A stretch of DNA of 33,362 bases from Lentisphaerota bacterium (GCA_015061685.1 SUWD01000027.1:1-33362); one strand, 5' to 3'. Positions 16,304-24,117 are shown, counted from the first letter of the stretch. Notes: a model not told the origin generated them from the letters alone. Numbers and translations are program-made.

Positions 16304-17298
16304 AACGGAAAAAGATTTTGCGTCACAATGCGGCATTGATTTCGGTGCTTTGCCTGATTTTCACAGCAGGAATATTGACGGCTATGACGCTGGCACTTTC
16401 CCAAAGCGGCACATTCGGCGTGGCGGCACATGTTGAATTGCAGCGGTCGATGATGATCGCCGAGGGTGCGGCGGCGAGGATCCAGTACCTTTTGGCGGCT
16501 GACCGCAATCTCAATCCCGATGACCGCCCCGGCGAAGTGGATTATACCGGGTTTGAATATGACCGTTTCCTTGCCGACGGAGTAACGCATACGCTGGATT
16601 ATTACGGGGAAACGGTGCAATTCACGGTGACAGATGCCGTCAACGGCTGGGATATGGGAGCGAATAACTATGAAAAGGTGCTGAAAAGTTTTTCTTCACA
16701 GGAGGATGCCGGAGATGATATCGTCGATCTGGTCGATCAGCTTACCCACCGGATCGGGGATTATCTGGACAGTGACGATGATATCCGGGAATACGGCAGA
16801 GAAGCGGTCGATTACGAGGATCAGGGAGCAAAACCGCTTCCCCGCAACGGTGAAATGCAATTCAGAGAGGAATTGCTTTATATTGAGGGATTTACCGATC
16901 TCTTTCCTCTGGATGGCAATGGCAGATTAAGTTCTATCCGTCTGATTCCCCCCGAGGGGATGGGGGCATTGGAGGGAAATCCGGGATTGTTTTCTGCGAC
17001 CCGGGAGATGATCGAATTGGAGTGCGATCTGGCAGAGGATGAATTGGATACGGTCATGGATGCTCTTTCCCGGTGGAAAACGGATAAGGAATTGCTCTCC
17101 GACACGCTGGATGAGGAGTTGTTGAGTAAGTTGAAAAGTAAATTCAGCACCACTGAAAGCGGAGCTTACACGGTGGAGATATCTTCGCCGACGGATAAGC
17201 CACGGCCTTTCCGTAAATTGATATTCAGTTACGATGGTTTTGAGATCAGTGGACCGGAAGATTCGCTGGTGCGGTATATGGAGTGGAACTTCTTATGA
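16300..17298 (+). CDS. gspK: Minor pseudopilin GspK-like
   Basis: The 332-aa product has a basic N-terminus and one hydrophobic helix (about 12-33) without the FTLIE Glu5, as expected for GspK. The large periplasmic domain contains the GspK-type segment YLDSDDDIREYG (about 155-166), then NGEMQFREELLYIEGFTDLF with a second helical domain. GspK caps the pseudopilus tip. Its start overlaps gspJ and its stop overlaps the small gene that follows, both as ATGA. Confidence 0.85.
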   Translation: MKRKKILRHNAALISVLCLIFTAGILTAMTLALSQSGTFGVAAHVELQRSMMIAEGAAARIQYLLAADRNLNPDDRPGEVDYTGFEYDRFLADGVTHTLDYYGETVQFTVTDAVNGWDMGANNYEKVLKSFSSQEDAGDDIVDLVDQLTHRIGDYLDSDDDIREYGREAVDYEDQGAKPLPRNGEMQFREELLYIEGFTDLFPLDGNGRLSSIRLIPPEGMGALEGNPGLFSATREMIELECDLAEDELDTVMDALSRWKTDKELLSDTLDEELLSKLKSKFSTTESGAYTVEISSPTDKPRPFRKLIFSYDGFEISGPEDSLVRYMEWNFL

Positions 17299-17654
17299 AA
17301 AATCTGCTGTTGATATTTTTGCTGTGTGCCACAGTTTTTACGGCGTATGAGGCGAAAGCTGAACCGGTTACGATGATAATTCTTGCTCCGCTGGCTCTGG
17401 AAGCCGCCAAGCAGGCATCGCCTTATGTGATAACTGCCATGCAGAATGGCGGGCGGCAGATGCTGGAGATCGGCAAGGATATGGGAAATTTGCTGATGCT
17501 GCCGCTGGGAATCGTGCAGGCAACTTTGGGAATACCATTGGGGTTGCTGGGCAATGGTCTGGAGAATATCGTCATCGGACTTTGTGCCCCGTTTCAGTTA
17601 GTCGGGGATGTACTGATTCTGCCGTTGAGCTTTTTCGGTGTCGGCGGCGGGTGA
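17295..17654 (+). CDS. Small exported hydrophobic protein coupled to gspK
   Basis: A 119-aa protein starting at ATG 17295 inside the gspK stop. It has a clear signal peptide (MKNLLLIFLLCATVFTAYEAKA), then a mature part rich in Gly and Leu with amphipathic stretches (LLMLPLGIVQATLGIPLGLL). No family is recognised. Its tight coupling suggests a T2SS accessory role, such as a small outer-membrane or periplasmic partner. An in-frame ATG at 17283 would add four residues but lies within gspK. Confidence 0.7.
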   Translation: MKNLLLIFLLCATVFTAYEAKAEPVTMIILAPLALEAAKQASPYVITAMQNGGRQMLEIGKDMGNLLMLPLGIVQATLGIPLGLLGNGLENIVIGLCAPFQLVGDVLILPLSFFGVGGG

Positions 17655-17659
17655 AAGTC

Positions 17660-18012
17660 TCGCTCCATGCAGTTTGTACCGGCTCGCTCCGCTCGATAAA
17701 CGGCGGTACGGATGTGTACGGAGCCGACAAGGCTGGAGAGCAGTATGCACCGGCTCTTGTTTGTGCTGCCTCTCGCTCACTCGTCATGCAAATTTTTGCA
17801 TGACATCGCTTACGGCAGGTGGTGTCGCCTGTCGCATATCCACGCCATTTACCGATCAAACTGCGACAACGGAGCAGTTTGATAACCTCGCAACCCGCCG
17901 AGCGGGCGTTCCGCCGTTGGATCACGTCTCCGTACGACGGAGGGCGAAATTTTTTTTTATTTTAACCGATCAAACTGCGACAACGGAGCAAGGCACCACC
18001 GCAGGTTATTTT
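17660..18012 (+). repeat. F1 intergenic repeat, copy b (mosaic)
   Basis: This fills the gap between the secretion operon and the serpin gene. It has the F1 blocks CTCGCTCCGCTCGATAA, two TACGGA units 10 bp apart (17707, 17717), and a TCATGCAA/TTGCATGA hairpin (17786-17805). The CTCCGT-ACG-ACGGAG hairpin at 17928-17942 is followed by GGCGAAA and a run of T, and could end transcription from the T2SS operon. A 26-bp exact direct repeat lies at 17851-17876 and 17965-17990. The right end (CACCACCGCAGG...TTCTCAC) matches the right end of F2. Confidence 0.75.
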
Positions 18013-18014
18013 TC

Positions 18015-19175
18015 TCACGAAGGATTAATTATTGCTGCGGCAAGCAAAATGGCATTGCTCTTGCTGTCAAAAAGAACCAGTACAAACGGATGATCCGCAT
18101 AAAAATGGTTCTGTTTTTTCTCCATCGGCGGAGCTGCAAGCATTTTTGCCATCGCATAAGTTACTGCGGCAACTTCCGAACCGGCCTCATCCAAGTTGAG
18201 TTTGACCAGCTGTTCTGCTTCGTCAATGTAGAGGGTACTGTTCTTGACCATCCCGGTCAGATCACCGGCATTGCTGTTGAAAAGCACTTCCATACCCAGC
18301 GGAACGAAAAGTTTTTTCAGATCCAGTTTGCTCTCAACTTTCAGTTTCGGCAGTTTGATGACCGTTTCATTGCGGCTTGAGCTGTTGGTTACAAAGTGAG
18401 TTATGCCCTTTTCCGCCAAAGCTCCGGTAACGGCAGAAAGCGGCAAAGTTTTATCGACTGCGGTTAAAACCAGCATTTTGAAAGAGCTGTTTTTGTAGTT
18501 CAAAATGATACCGTGGATTTTTCCATCATTGTAATAGGGCAGATGACGCTCACTATTCATCATATCGACCATATTACTTGCCGATGGCGTGTCGAAATTC
18601 TCCTTTTGAGTGGCATATTTTTCAAACGGCAGGGCCCATGCTCCTTTGAAGTAGAGGACATTCATCAGAATCACCGCCGGATCACCGGCGAGCATATTTT
18701 CATCGAAAACTTTGTCGAACATCCCGGAACTCTCTTTTTTGACGATGTTGTTGAGGGTGTCGGCAACTTCGGCACTCCGTTTGAAGTCTGCCAGATAGAG
18801 TTTGCCGTTGTATTGATTTCCGACAGTGGAGATGAATTTATCCTGCAAGGAGTATTTACGGTCAAAAATCACGGCATTGAAGCTGTTGAATTTCGCATTG
18901 TCCTGCGTGAAAAATTCTCTTGCCTGCCGCAGGTCCGGGGCGAGTTGTCCATTGATCCCCAGAAATTTATCAAGTTCATCAGCGGCTTTTTCCCCGGCTC
19001 CGGCATACACCATGCCGAAGCACTCCTGAATACCCCACGGTGAAAACAGCACATTTTCCAAAGGAGTTTTGCGATACGCCGCATCAAAAACTTTCAACAG
19101 CGGCTTATCCGGCAGTTGTGCTGACAATACAGCACAGAAAACCGCCGAAAGAAGAATGAGAATGGATTTTTTCAT
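18015..19175 (-). CDS. Serpin (serine protease inhibitor), exported
   Basis: A 386-aa protein with a signal peptide (MKKSILILLSAVFCAVLSA) and a full serpin fold. Family marks are NVLFSPWGIQECFGMVYAGA (about 41-60), VLYFKGAWALPF, the hinge LDEAGSEVAAVTYA (about 328-341) and the C-terminal HFYADHPFVLVLFDS...AAIINPS. Aligned without gaps to alpha-1-antitrypsin from the hinge Glu, the scissile bond falls at Leu346-Ala347. The hinge is small-residue-rich, as in inhibitory serpins, so inhibition of chymotrypsin- or elastase-like proteases is plausible. AAGGAG precedes the ATG. It lies 25 bp after the four-helix gene, probably in one transcript. Confidence 0.93.
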   Translation of the reverse strand: MKKSILILLSAVFCAVLSAQLPDKPLLKVFDAAYRKTPLENVLFSPWGIQECFGMVYAGAGEKAADELDKFLGINGQLAPDLRQAREFFTQDNAKFNSFNAVIFDRKYSLQDKFISTVGNQYNGKLYLADFKRSAEVADTLNNIVKKESSGMFDKVFDENMLAGDPAVILMNVLYFKGAWALPFEKYATQKENFDTPSASNMVDMMNSERHLPYYNDGKIHGIILNYKNSSFKMLVLTAVDKTLPLSAVTGALAEKGITHFVTNSSSRNETVIKLPKLKVESKLDLKKLFVPLGMEVLFNSNAGDLTGMVKNSTLYIDEAEQLVKLNLDEAGSEVAAVTYAMAKMLAAPPMEKKQNHFYADHPFVLVLFDSKSNAILLAAAIINPS

Positions 19176-19200
19176 GGTTATGTACTCCTTTTTCAGTTTG

Positions 19201-19803
19201 TTATTGATTATCTGTCTTTATTTTTTCTGAACGCACCCGGTAAAGCCTTTCGGTAAAGCCGCCGCTGCTTTTGAAACCGGCGGCGAGATGGGAAATTTGT
19301 TTGTTCAGGAAATAACATGCCGTATCGAGTAATAATAATGCCCCATTGGCGACAATTACGGACTGAAACGGACAATTACGGAGATTTACGGACGGATTAT
19401 TTTGAACCGCTGCCCATTGGATAAATTTTCTGAAATCCTGCATTGAATTTATACGCCAACGGATGAACTCCTGTGCCGGAAAATCATCTTTTTGCCAAAT
19501 TACGGCAGAGTGTTGACGCAGATAATCTTCAAAATCAAGATGCAATTCTTCCAATGATGCTCTTGCCACATTAGTTAACTTAAGCTCTGTTTTTTTGCTT
19601 GTTGCAGAGGCAATGGAACCTTCTGCAATGTTTTGCACTCCTGAACGTCCGGCCTGAACCATTTGATCTGCCGTCCGTGAGTTGCGGGGGATGTACAATT
19701 CAACAAATCTGACGGTTATATCATAACAAAGCTGTGCCAATTGAAATGATTTCAGATTTCTGTATCCGCCGCATTTGAATAAAACATCGTTTGTTTTCGT
19801 CAT
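19201..19803 (-). CDS. Four-helix-bundle protein with C-terminal suffix domain
   Basis: A 200-aa protein. Residues about 12-118 match the four-helix-bundle family related to proteins encoded in 23S rRNA intervening sequences (LKSFQLAQLCYDITVRF, GRSGVQNIAEGS, KLTNVARASLEELHLDF). The C-terminal part (about 148-190, ANGALLLLDTACYFLNKQI, GGFTERLYRVR) is the suffix domain found in a subset of that family. The function is not established. The linker between them (about 137-150) is encoded by four 10-bp units of GTCCGTAA (19356-19393), and its 5' leader holds a second, inverted array of four. GGGGA precedes the ATG. It lies between an SGNH gene and a serpin gene on the same strand. Confidence 0.85.
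   Translation of the reverse strand: MTKTNDVLFKCGGYRNLKSFQLAQLCYDITVRFVELYIPRNSRTADQMVQAGRSGVQNIAEGSIASATSKKTELKLTNVARASLEELHLDFEDYLRQHSAVIWQKDDFPAQEFIRWRINSMQDFRKFIQWAAVQNNPSVNLRNCPFQSVIVANGALLLLDTACYFLNKQISHLAAGFKSSGGFTERLYRVRSEKIKTDNQ
19356..19393 (-). repeat. 4 x 10-bp TTACGGAC array inside the four-helix gene
   Basis: On the plus strand, units at 19356 (TTACGGAC), 19366 (AAACGGAC), 19376 (TTACGGAG) and 19386 (TTACGGAC) repeat with an exact 10-bp period. On the coding strand they read GTCCGTAA. The period is not a multiple of three, so the unit is not conserved as a peptide repeat. It encodes the linker of the four-helix suffix protein. Confidence 0.85.
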
Positions 19804-19812
19804 TTCCCCAGT

Positions 19813-19850
19813 GTCCGTAATCGTCTGTTCCTGTCCGTAAGAGTCTGTAA
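19813..19850 (+). repeat. 4 x 10-bp GTCCGTAA array in the four-helix gene leader
   Basis: Units at 19813 (GTCCGTAA), 19823 (GTCTGTTC), 19833 (GTCCGTAA) and 19843 (GTCTGTAA) have an exact 10-bp period. The array fills the 55-bp gap between the SGNH stop and the four-helix start codon. Its orientation is opposite to the array inside the gene, so in the mRNA the two could pair. Just after it, on the coding strand, comes CACTGGGGAAATG with the start codon. Confidence 0.85.
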
Positions 19851-19858
19851 ATCAGATG

Positions 19859-21214
19859 TTATCTGATTTTTTCCACAGTTATGATGTAAGCTTCCGGACG
19901 GGTATCTTTTTCCAGCTGGATACGGGTGTTCTCAAGAGCGTCAAAATATTCTGCTTCTTTCGGAGCATTTTTGCGGTACGAATCGATCACATTGCCGTAA
20001 TATTCACGGTAGGGCCATTTCGGGCCGTAACTTTCTCTCCATTTTTCCAGAGTTTCAGTTACGGCATCGAAGTTTTTGGGGTCGGGAGTTCCGGTAAAAA
20101 ATTTGCTGCCGAAAGCGATCTGGCGGCACTGTTCCAAATAGCGGAGAGTGGAATTGATCGACCGTATCTCTTTTACTGCATTGAAGGCCTTTTCCGCCCG
20201 TTTGCGGTTCGGCGTATCAAGACGGGATAAATCAATGCCTTTTGCAAAATCAGCGGCGGTAAAGCTCCCCAATTCCGCTCCGTTTGCATAAAGTTTATAA
20301 CTGCCTTCGGCGAGGGAGGTTATTTTCAGGATCTCCCGGTTGAATTTCTCCGAGAAAGGGTAAATTTTTTCCACATCGGCAAATTTGCCTGTCAAAGCGA
20401 CAGCCATTCTTTCCGGAGCATAGCGGAAAGAGATTTTTCCGGGGGTGATCTGCAATTCGGATATTTCAGCGAACTTGCTGACGGTTTTTCCATCTTTGCC
20501 GACAGTCACTTCAGCGACACTGCCAGCCAGGCCGATCTGTTCAGCGATCAGAGCCGTCATCAGGGTGTGTCCTGTTGCCGTGGGGTGAACGAGGTCATTT
20601 CCGCAGAGCCGCATTTCGGGATGTTTCTTGAGAGCATCGGTCATAAACGGGTGAAGTTCAATAAGGTCAAGATTTTCTTCTTTTGCCGTTGCCCGGACGA
20701 TTTGAGCGATATCAGATAAACCGGGTTCATTGCAGCGGTCGCTTTTTCCGTCTTTCTGATACTGGTCGTAGGCGGTAGGAGTCATAAGTACGGGGGTGAT
20801 TTTTTCTTTTTCAAGCCGCCGGATGATTTTTTTCAGGTTTTCGCTGAATTTATCCAGTCCGGCTTTACGCTGTTTGAAGTTTTCCGGGGAATCTGTGCGG
20901 TAAAGTTCACCGCGACCCACGTCATTCATGCCGAAAAGAATGAACACCCTATCGGGGTTGCGGTCGATCACGTCATGCTGTATGCGGCGCAGACCGCCTG
21001 TGGTTTTTCCGCCTGCGATGCCTGAATTCATAACATTGGTACCGGGTACTCCGCGGGAATCGAGCATCAGCTGCAAAAGACCGGTATAATAGCTGCTGTG
21101 GGTGATGCTGTCACCCAGAAACATGATTTTTTCTCCCGGTTTGACCGGATATGTGTCCGCAAACAGCAATGCGGCAAAGAAAGTCATCAACAACATGCAC
21201 AATGATTTTTTCAT
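19859..21214 (-). CDS. Exported SGNH/GDSL hydrolase
   Basis: A 451-aa protein with a signal peptide (about 1-19) and an SGNH hydrolase domain. Block I is FLGDSIT with nucleophile Ser36, block II NSGIAGGKT, block III FGMNDVG, and block V NDLVHPTATGH with the catalytic Asp/His. Such enzymes are usually carbohydrate O-acetylesterases or lipases. The C-terminal half (about 230-451) is an extra region with a helical LEKWRESYGPKWPYREY segment that I cannot assign. AAAGGA precedes the ATG by about 7 bases. The upstream region is the inverted F2 copy B. Confidence 0.9.
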   Translation of the reverse strand: MKKSLCMLLMTFFAALLFADTYPVKPGEKIMFLGDSITHSSYYTGLLQLMLDSRGVPGTNVMNSGIAGGKTTGGLRRIQHDVIDRNPDRVFILFGMNDVGRGELYRTDSPENFKQRKAGLDKFSENLKKIIRRLEKEKITPVLMTPTAYDQYQKDGKSDRCNEPGLSDIAQIVRATAKEENLDLIELHPFMTDALKKHPEMRLCGNDLVHPTATGHTLMTALIAEQIGLAGSVAEVTVGKDGKTVSKFAEISELQITPGKISFRYAPERMAVALTGKFADVEKIYPFSEKFNREILKITSLAEGSYKLYANGAELGSFTAADFAKGIDLSRLDTPNRKRAEKAFNAVKEIRSINSTLRYLEQCRQIAFGSKFFTGTPDPKNFDAVTETLEKWRESYGPKWPYREYYGNVIDSYRKNAPKEAEYFDALENTRIQLEKDTRPEAYIITVEKIR

Positions 21215-21237
21215 AGTAGTCCTTTCTCGATCAATGG

Positions 21238-21521
21238 TTGTTATTGTCTCATTTTTTGTGAAAAATCTTTCCTGCGGTGGTGCATTGCGGGCAATCTCTT
21301 GGCAAATCTGCGGACGTTTTCGCAGTCATGTACGTCAGTACACTCCTGCTCATCCGCCTTGATTTGTCTGCGACCTTGCCTCACACTGCATCCACCGGTT
21401 AGATCGAACCCGTGTTTGCCGGGTTGACAAATCACAACTTATGTGACATGTTTTATACGTTAACAAAAATGTTTATTTATAAGCTCCTGTTACGGATTTC
21501 ACAAAATTTGGGACTTTATCC
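21238..21521 (-). repeat. F2 repeat, full-length copy B
   Basis: Reading on the minus strand, this 284-bp copy matches copy A (14288-14572) from GGATAAAGTCC to GAGACAATAACAA, with near identity in the core half. It ends 24 bp before the SGNH start codon, as copy A ends just before gspH. The promoter-like TTGTGA-N17-TATAAA pair is kept and points towards the SGNH gene, so this copy may supply its promoter. Confidence 0.85.
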
Positions 21522-21559
21522 AATAGTTAAAAAAATTGATTTTGTTGAATCCAAACATG

Positions 21560-21620
21560 AGCTTATAAACAAATGTTTTTAACATATCACACAAGTTGTG
21601 ATTTGTCAAACCGGACACGA
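21560..21620 (+). repeat. F2 fragment (left part)
   Basis: GAGCTTATAAACAAATGTTT, then AACATATCACACAAGTTGTG and ATTTGTCAAACCGG match the left third of F2, including the ATCACA/TGTGAT hairpin. The rest of the element is missing. It lies just upstream of the membrane-protein gene. Confidence 0.7.
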
Positions 21621-21629
21621 TTTCCGCTC

Positions 21630-21658
21630 TTGAATTTTACCAAGAAGCATTGTATCTT
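21630..21658 (+). promoter_or_regulatory. Possible promoter of the 634-aa membrane protein
   Basis: TTGAAT (21630-21635), a 17-bp spacer and TATCTT (21653-21658) give a moderate sigma70-type match about 40 bases before the GTG start. The gene has no plus-strand neighbour upstream, so a promoter is expected here. Confidence 0.4.
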
Positions 21659-21699
21659 ATAAAATCTGCTTTCTTCAATCATTCAAAAGGAGATCGGCT

Positions 21700-23604
21700 G
21701 TGAAAAATTTTTTCCGTAACATCTTTCAGCTCAATTCTGTGGAAAAGAGTGTTTTCGCATCACTGACATGTTTTCTGTTTGGTTCGTGGCTGATTCTCTC
21801 GTGGGTATTTCTCTTTGGCAACGGCTTATCGGCACTATTCCGGCTGTCTGTGGTAATTTTTGGCGGAGAAGCAGTTTCAGCGATCCCGTGGCAGGTGGTT
21901 TTTCCGGTTGGGATTTTTCTGCTTTTCATCCATTTTATCTGTCAGCATTGCCGGTTGCTGTGGCGGTGTGACCGGGTGAAATTTGTTATTATTGTATTGC
22001 TTTATGCGGTATTCAGTGCCGGGTTACTCTTTGCACAGGCATATTTTATCTGGCTGATAATATCGGTTCTGCTGTGGGGATTCGGAATAGTTTTTTTCTG
22101 TCCGTCAGCGTGGAAAGCGGCATTGTGCCACGGGATATTGCTTCTCTTGCTTTTTCTTTGCGGGTATCAGATTTTCCGGCTTTTTAAATTGTGTGGCGGT
22201 TATTTTCTTTTCGTTTTCATCCCGCAAGAAGCATATTATCTGCCATATTGGCTCTGGTTTTTTCTGCTTTTGTCCGGTGGAGCGGTGCTTGCTGCCGGGT
22301 GGGAATATGCGATCCTCGGCAATTTCCGTTTCCGGGAAATTTTCACAACTCCGGTCAAAGTGATTTCGGCACTTGCATTGGCATCTTATCTCTTTTTCGT
22401 TGTGCTGGCACTGGTTTACAATGCGTTCTCCTCCGGAGAAAAAGCACTGCTTGCTGAACAGTATGGTTATCCGCTGACCGCAGAAGCTCTTTCAGCTCTT
22501 TGCAATGACCGTTGTGATGTCCTTTTCTGGGAGAAGATCCGCAATTTGAATGAAAGAGATCAATTCAAACGGAAAAACAGTTATTGTTTTGCAGAATTTG
22601 AGGCAGATGAATTGGCACAATGGCAGGAAATTTTTGAAACTTCAGTTGATTTCAAAACGATGGATGAGATGATTTCCCGACCGCTTCCGGGGTGTCCACG
22701 GGAGATAAACAAGGGATTTGTAAATTCAACTTTGCTGGAAAATTATTATTTCATCCGCTATCTGGGCAGGTATCAGGTGTGGCGGATCCGCTTTGCTTCG
22801 GCAGAAAATGACCGTAAGGAGGTCATGGCAGCTTTGAAACGGTTTGATAATCTGACCGCTTATTTTGACCGGGAATGTTTTATGATCGGCGGCTTGTGCA
22901 AAATGGCATTGATTTCGTTGAAATTGCAGAGTATGGAGATCGCTCTTTCCTCCGGGGTACTTGAGGAAAAAGATCTGCTGGAGTTGAAAGAAATGTGCCG
23001 GATGAGCCGGGAGGATCTGGCAAAGCCGGAATCACGCTGGCTTTGGGGGGAAGCGGTTTTGGGTATCGACTTTCTGGAGGGAGTTTTTTTTAATCAGACC
23101 GACGGGAACGGGAGAGAAATTTTGCCGCTTTACAAATTCCGCTTCATCTTTCCGCAGGCATGGGCATGGGTGGAGATGAATATATTCAATTCATTGAAGT
23201 GTTTCCGGGGAGCGACCGCTTTCCGTCAGGTCGCACTCCCGGAAAAAGCATCTGATCTGCATCATTTTTCATCAGTTACGCAACCCTCATTTCAAAGTGC
23301 TGCCGACCGCATTATCCGTTGTGATTTGGAGTTGCGGTGCATGGAATTTTTCATTGATCAGGAGTTGTATTTTCTCCGTCACGGCATTTTGCCGGAGGAT
23401 CTGCCGCTTCCGCAGGATCCTTTCAGCGGCAAAGCGATGAAATATACCAACGGCAAAGTGACGGTAAGAAAAGAGCTTGCCAACGGCGAATACGTTAGTG
23501 AATACCGGGAAACGGTCATCTCTGCCCGGCAGCTTGCTTCGCCGGACACCCCCGGCAGAACCACCGTCAAAACTGTCGTTACCCTGCCGTCAAAGGCACA
23601 TTGA
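21700..23604 (+). CDS. Polytopic membrane protein with C-terminal soluble domain, unknown
   Basis: A 634-aa protein. The first 245 residues hold about seven hydrophobic segments, ending with VISALALASYLFFVVLALVY (about 221-240). The remaining 390 residues are soluble and helical. Near the end (about 569-584), LPQDPFSGKAMKYTNG resembles a motif I recall from planctomycete proteins of unknown function (DPFTGKPLRY type). The GTG start has AGGAG 7 bases upstream. It stands alone on the plus strand between repeat copies. No function can be named. Confidence 0.8.
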   Translation: MKNFFRNIFQLNSVEKSVFASLTCFLFGSWLILSWVFLFGNGLSALFRLSVVIFGGEAVSAIPWQVVFPVGIFLLFIHFICQHCRLLWRCDRVKFVIIVLLYAVFSAGLLFAQAYFIWLIISVLLWGFGIVFFCPSAWKAALCHGILLLLLFLCGYQIFRLFKLCGGYFLFVFIPQEAYYLPYWLWFFLLLSGGAVLAAGWEYAILGNFRFREIFTTPVKVISALALASYLFFVVLALVYNAFSSGEKALLAEQYGYPLTAEALSALCNDRCDVLFWEKIRNLNERDQFKRKNSYCFAEFEADELAQWQEIFETSVDFKTMDEMISRPLPGCPREINKGFVNSTLLENYYFIRYLGRYQVWRIRFASAENDRKEVMAALKRFDNLTAYFDRECFMIGGLCKMALISLKLQSMEIALSSGVLEEKDLLELKEMCRMSREDLAKPESRWLWGEAVLGIDFLEGVFFNQTDGNGREILPLYKFRFIFPQAWAWVEMNIFNSLKCFRGATAFRQVALPEKASDLHHFSSVTQPSFQSAADRIIRCDLELRCMEFFIDQELYFLRHGILPEDLPLPQDPFSGKAMKYTNGKVTVRKELANGEYVSEYRETVISARQLASPDTPGRTTVKTVVTLPSKAH

Positions 23605-23640
23605 TTGTCCAAACGTCAGTGGTGATCCAAGCCGGAGCTT

Positions 23641-23697
23641 ATATCATACAAGTTGTGATTTGTCAACCCGGCAAGCACGGTTTTGATCCAACATGTT
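23641..23697 (+). repeat. F2 fragment
   Basis: ATCATACAAGTTGTGATTTG, then TCAACCCGGCAAGCACGG and TTTTGATCCAAC match the middle-left part of F2. It lies in the gap between the convergent membrane-protein and DUF2752 genes. No core foldback is present. Confidence 0.65.
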
Positions 23698-24117
23698 TCA
23701 AAAAAGCTGAAACAGTCTCCGGGGGATGGTGTTGTATGTAACTTCCATCGGATATGGCCCGTGCGGAAAAAAGCATATCAGCCGGTAAACAAAATATCCG
23801 GCAAGTCCCAGTGCCGCAATGAGGTAGATGATATTGGCGAACCGGGAGAATTTTTTATTCCTCCAAATCAGGGAGATTATGAAAATCGCCGCCACGGGGG
23901 GGAAGGCAAAGATCATTGCATTTGCCTGATATGCCGCTTGCCAGTCCCCACGCAAAAGAGCCATCCCGGCAGTTGTCAGACCGCATCCGGGGCAGGGGAG
24001 ACCGGTTACCGCCTTGACCGGACAGATGGAAGTTTCCGCCCAGCAGGTCAAGGCAAAATATCCGGCAAACAGCACTCCCGGCAGAAGAAATTTTCTGATT
24101 TGCGGCAGGATTTTCAT
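23698..24117 (-). CDS. DUF2752 membrane protein
   Basis: A 139-aa protein with three or so hydrophobic segments and the DUF2752 signature: CPVKAVTGLPCPGCGLT (about 32-48) followed by a small loop ALLRGDWQAAYQANAM and a membrane helix. The function of the family is unknown. The CPGCG pair suggests a metal or redox site. It starts 8 bp after the HAD gene stop and is probably cotranscribed with it. Confidence 0.88.
   Translation of the reverse strand: MKILPQIRKFLLPGVLFAGYFALTCWAETSICPVKAVTGLPCPGCGLTTAGMALLRGDWQAAYQANAMIFAFPPVAAIFIISLIWRNKKFSRFANIIYLIAALGLAGYFVYRLICFFPHGPYPMEVTYNTIPRRLFQLF

Noticed and set aside
17582..18093. Several open frames in the gap after the T2SS operon
   Set aside because: They lie within F1 repeat DNA with hairpins and are not kept between copies (frame broken in copies c and d).
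19201..19803. Diversity-generating retroelement accessory protein (Avd)
   Set aside because: The fold is related, but no reverse transcriptase or template/variable repeat pair was seen in the window.
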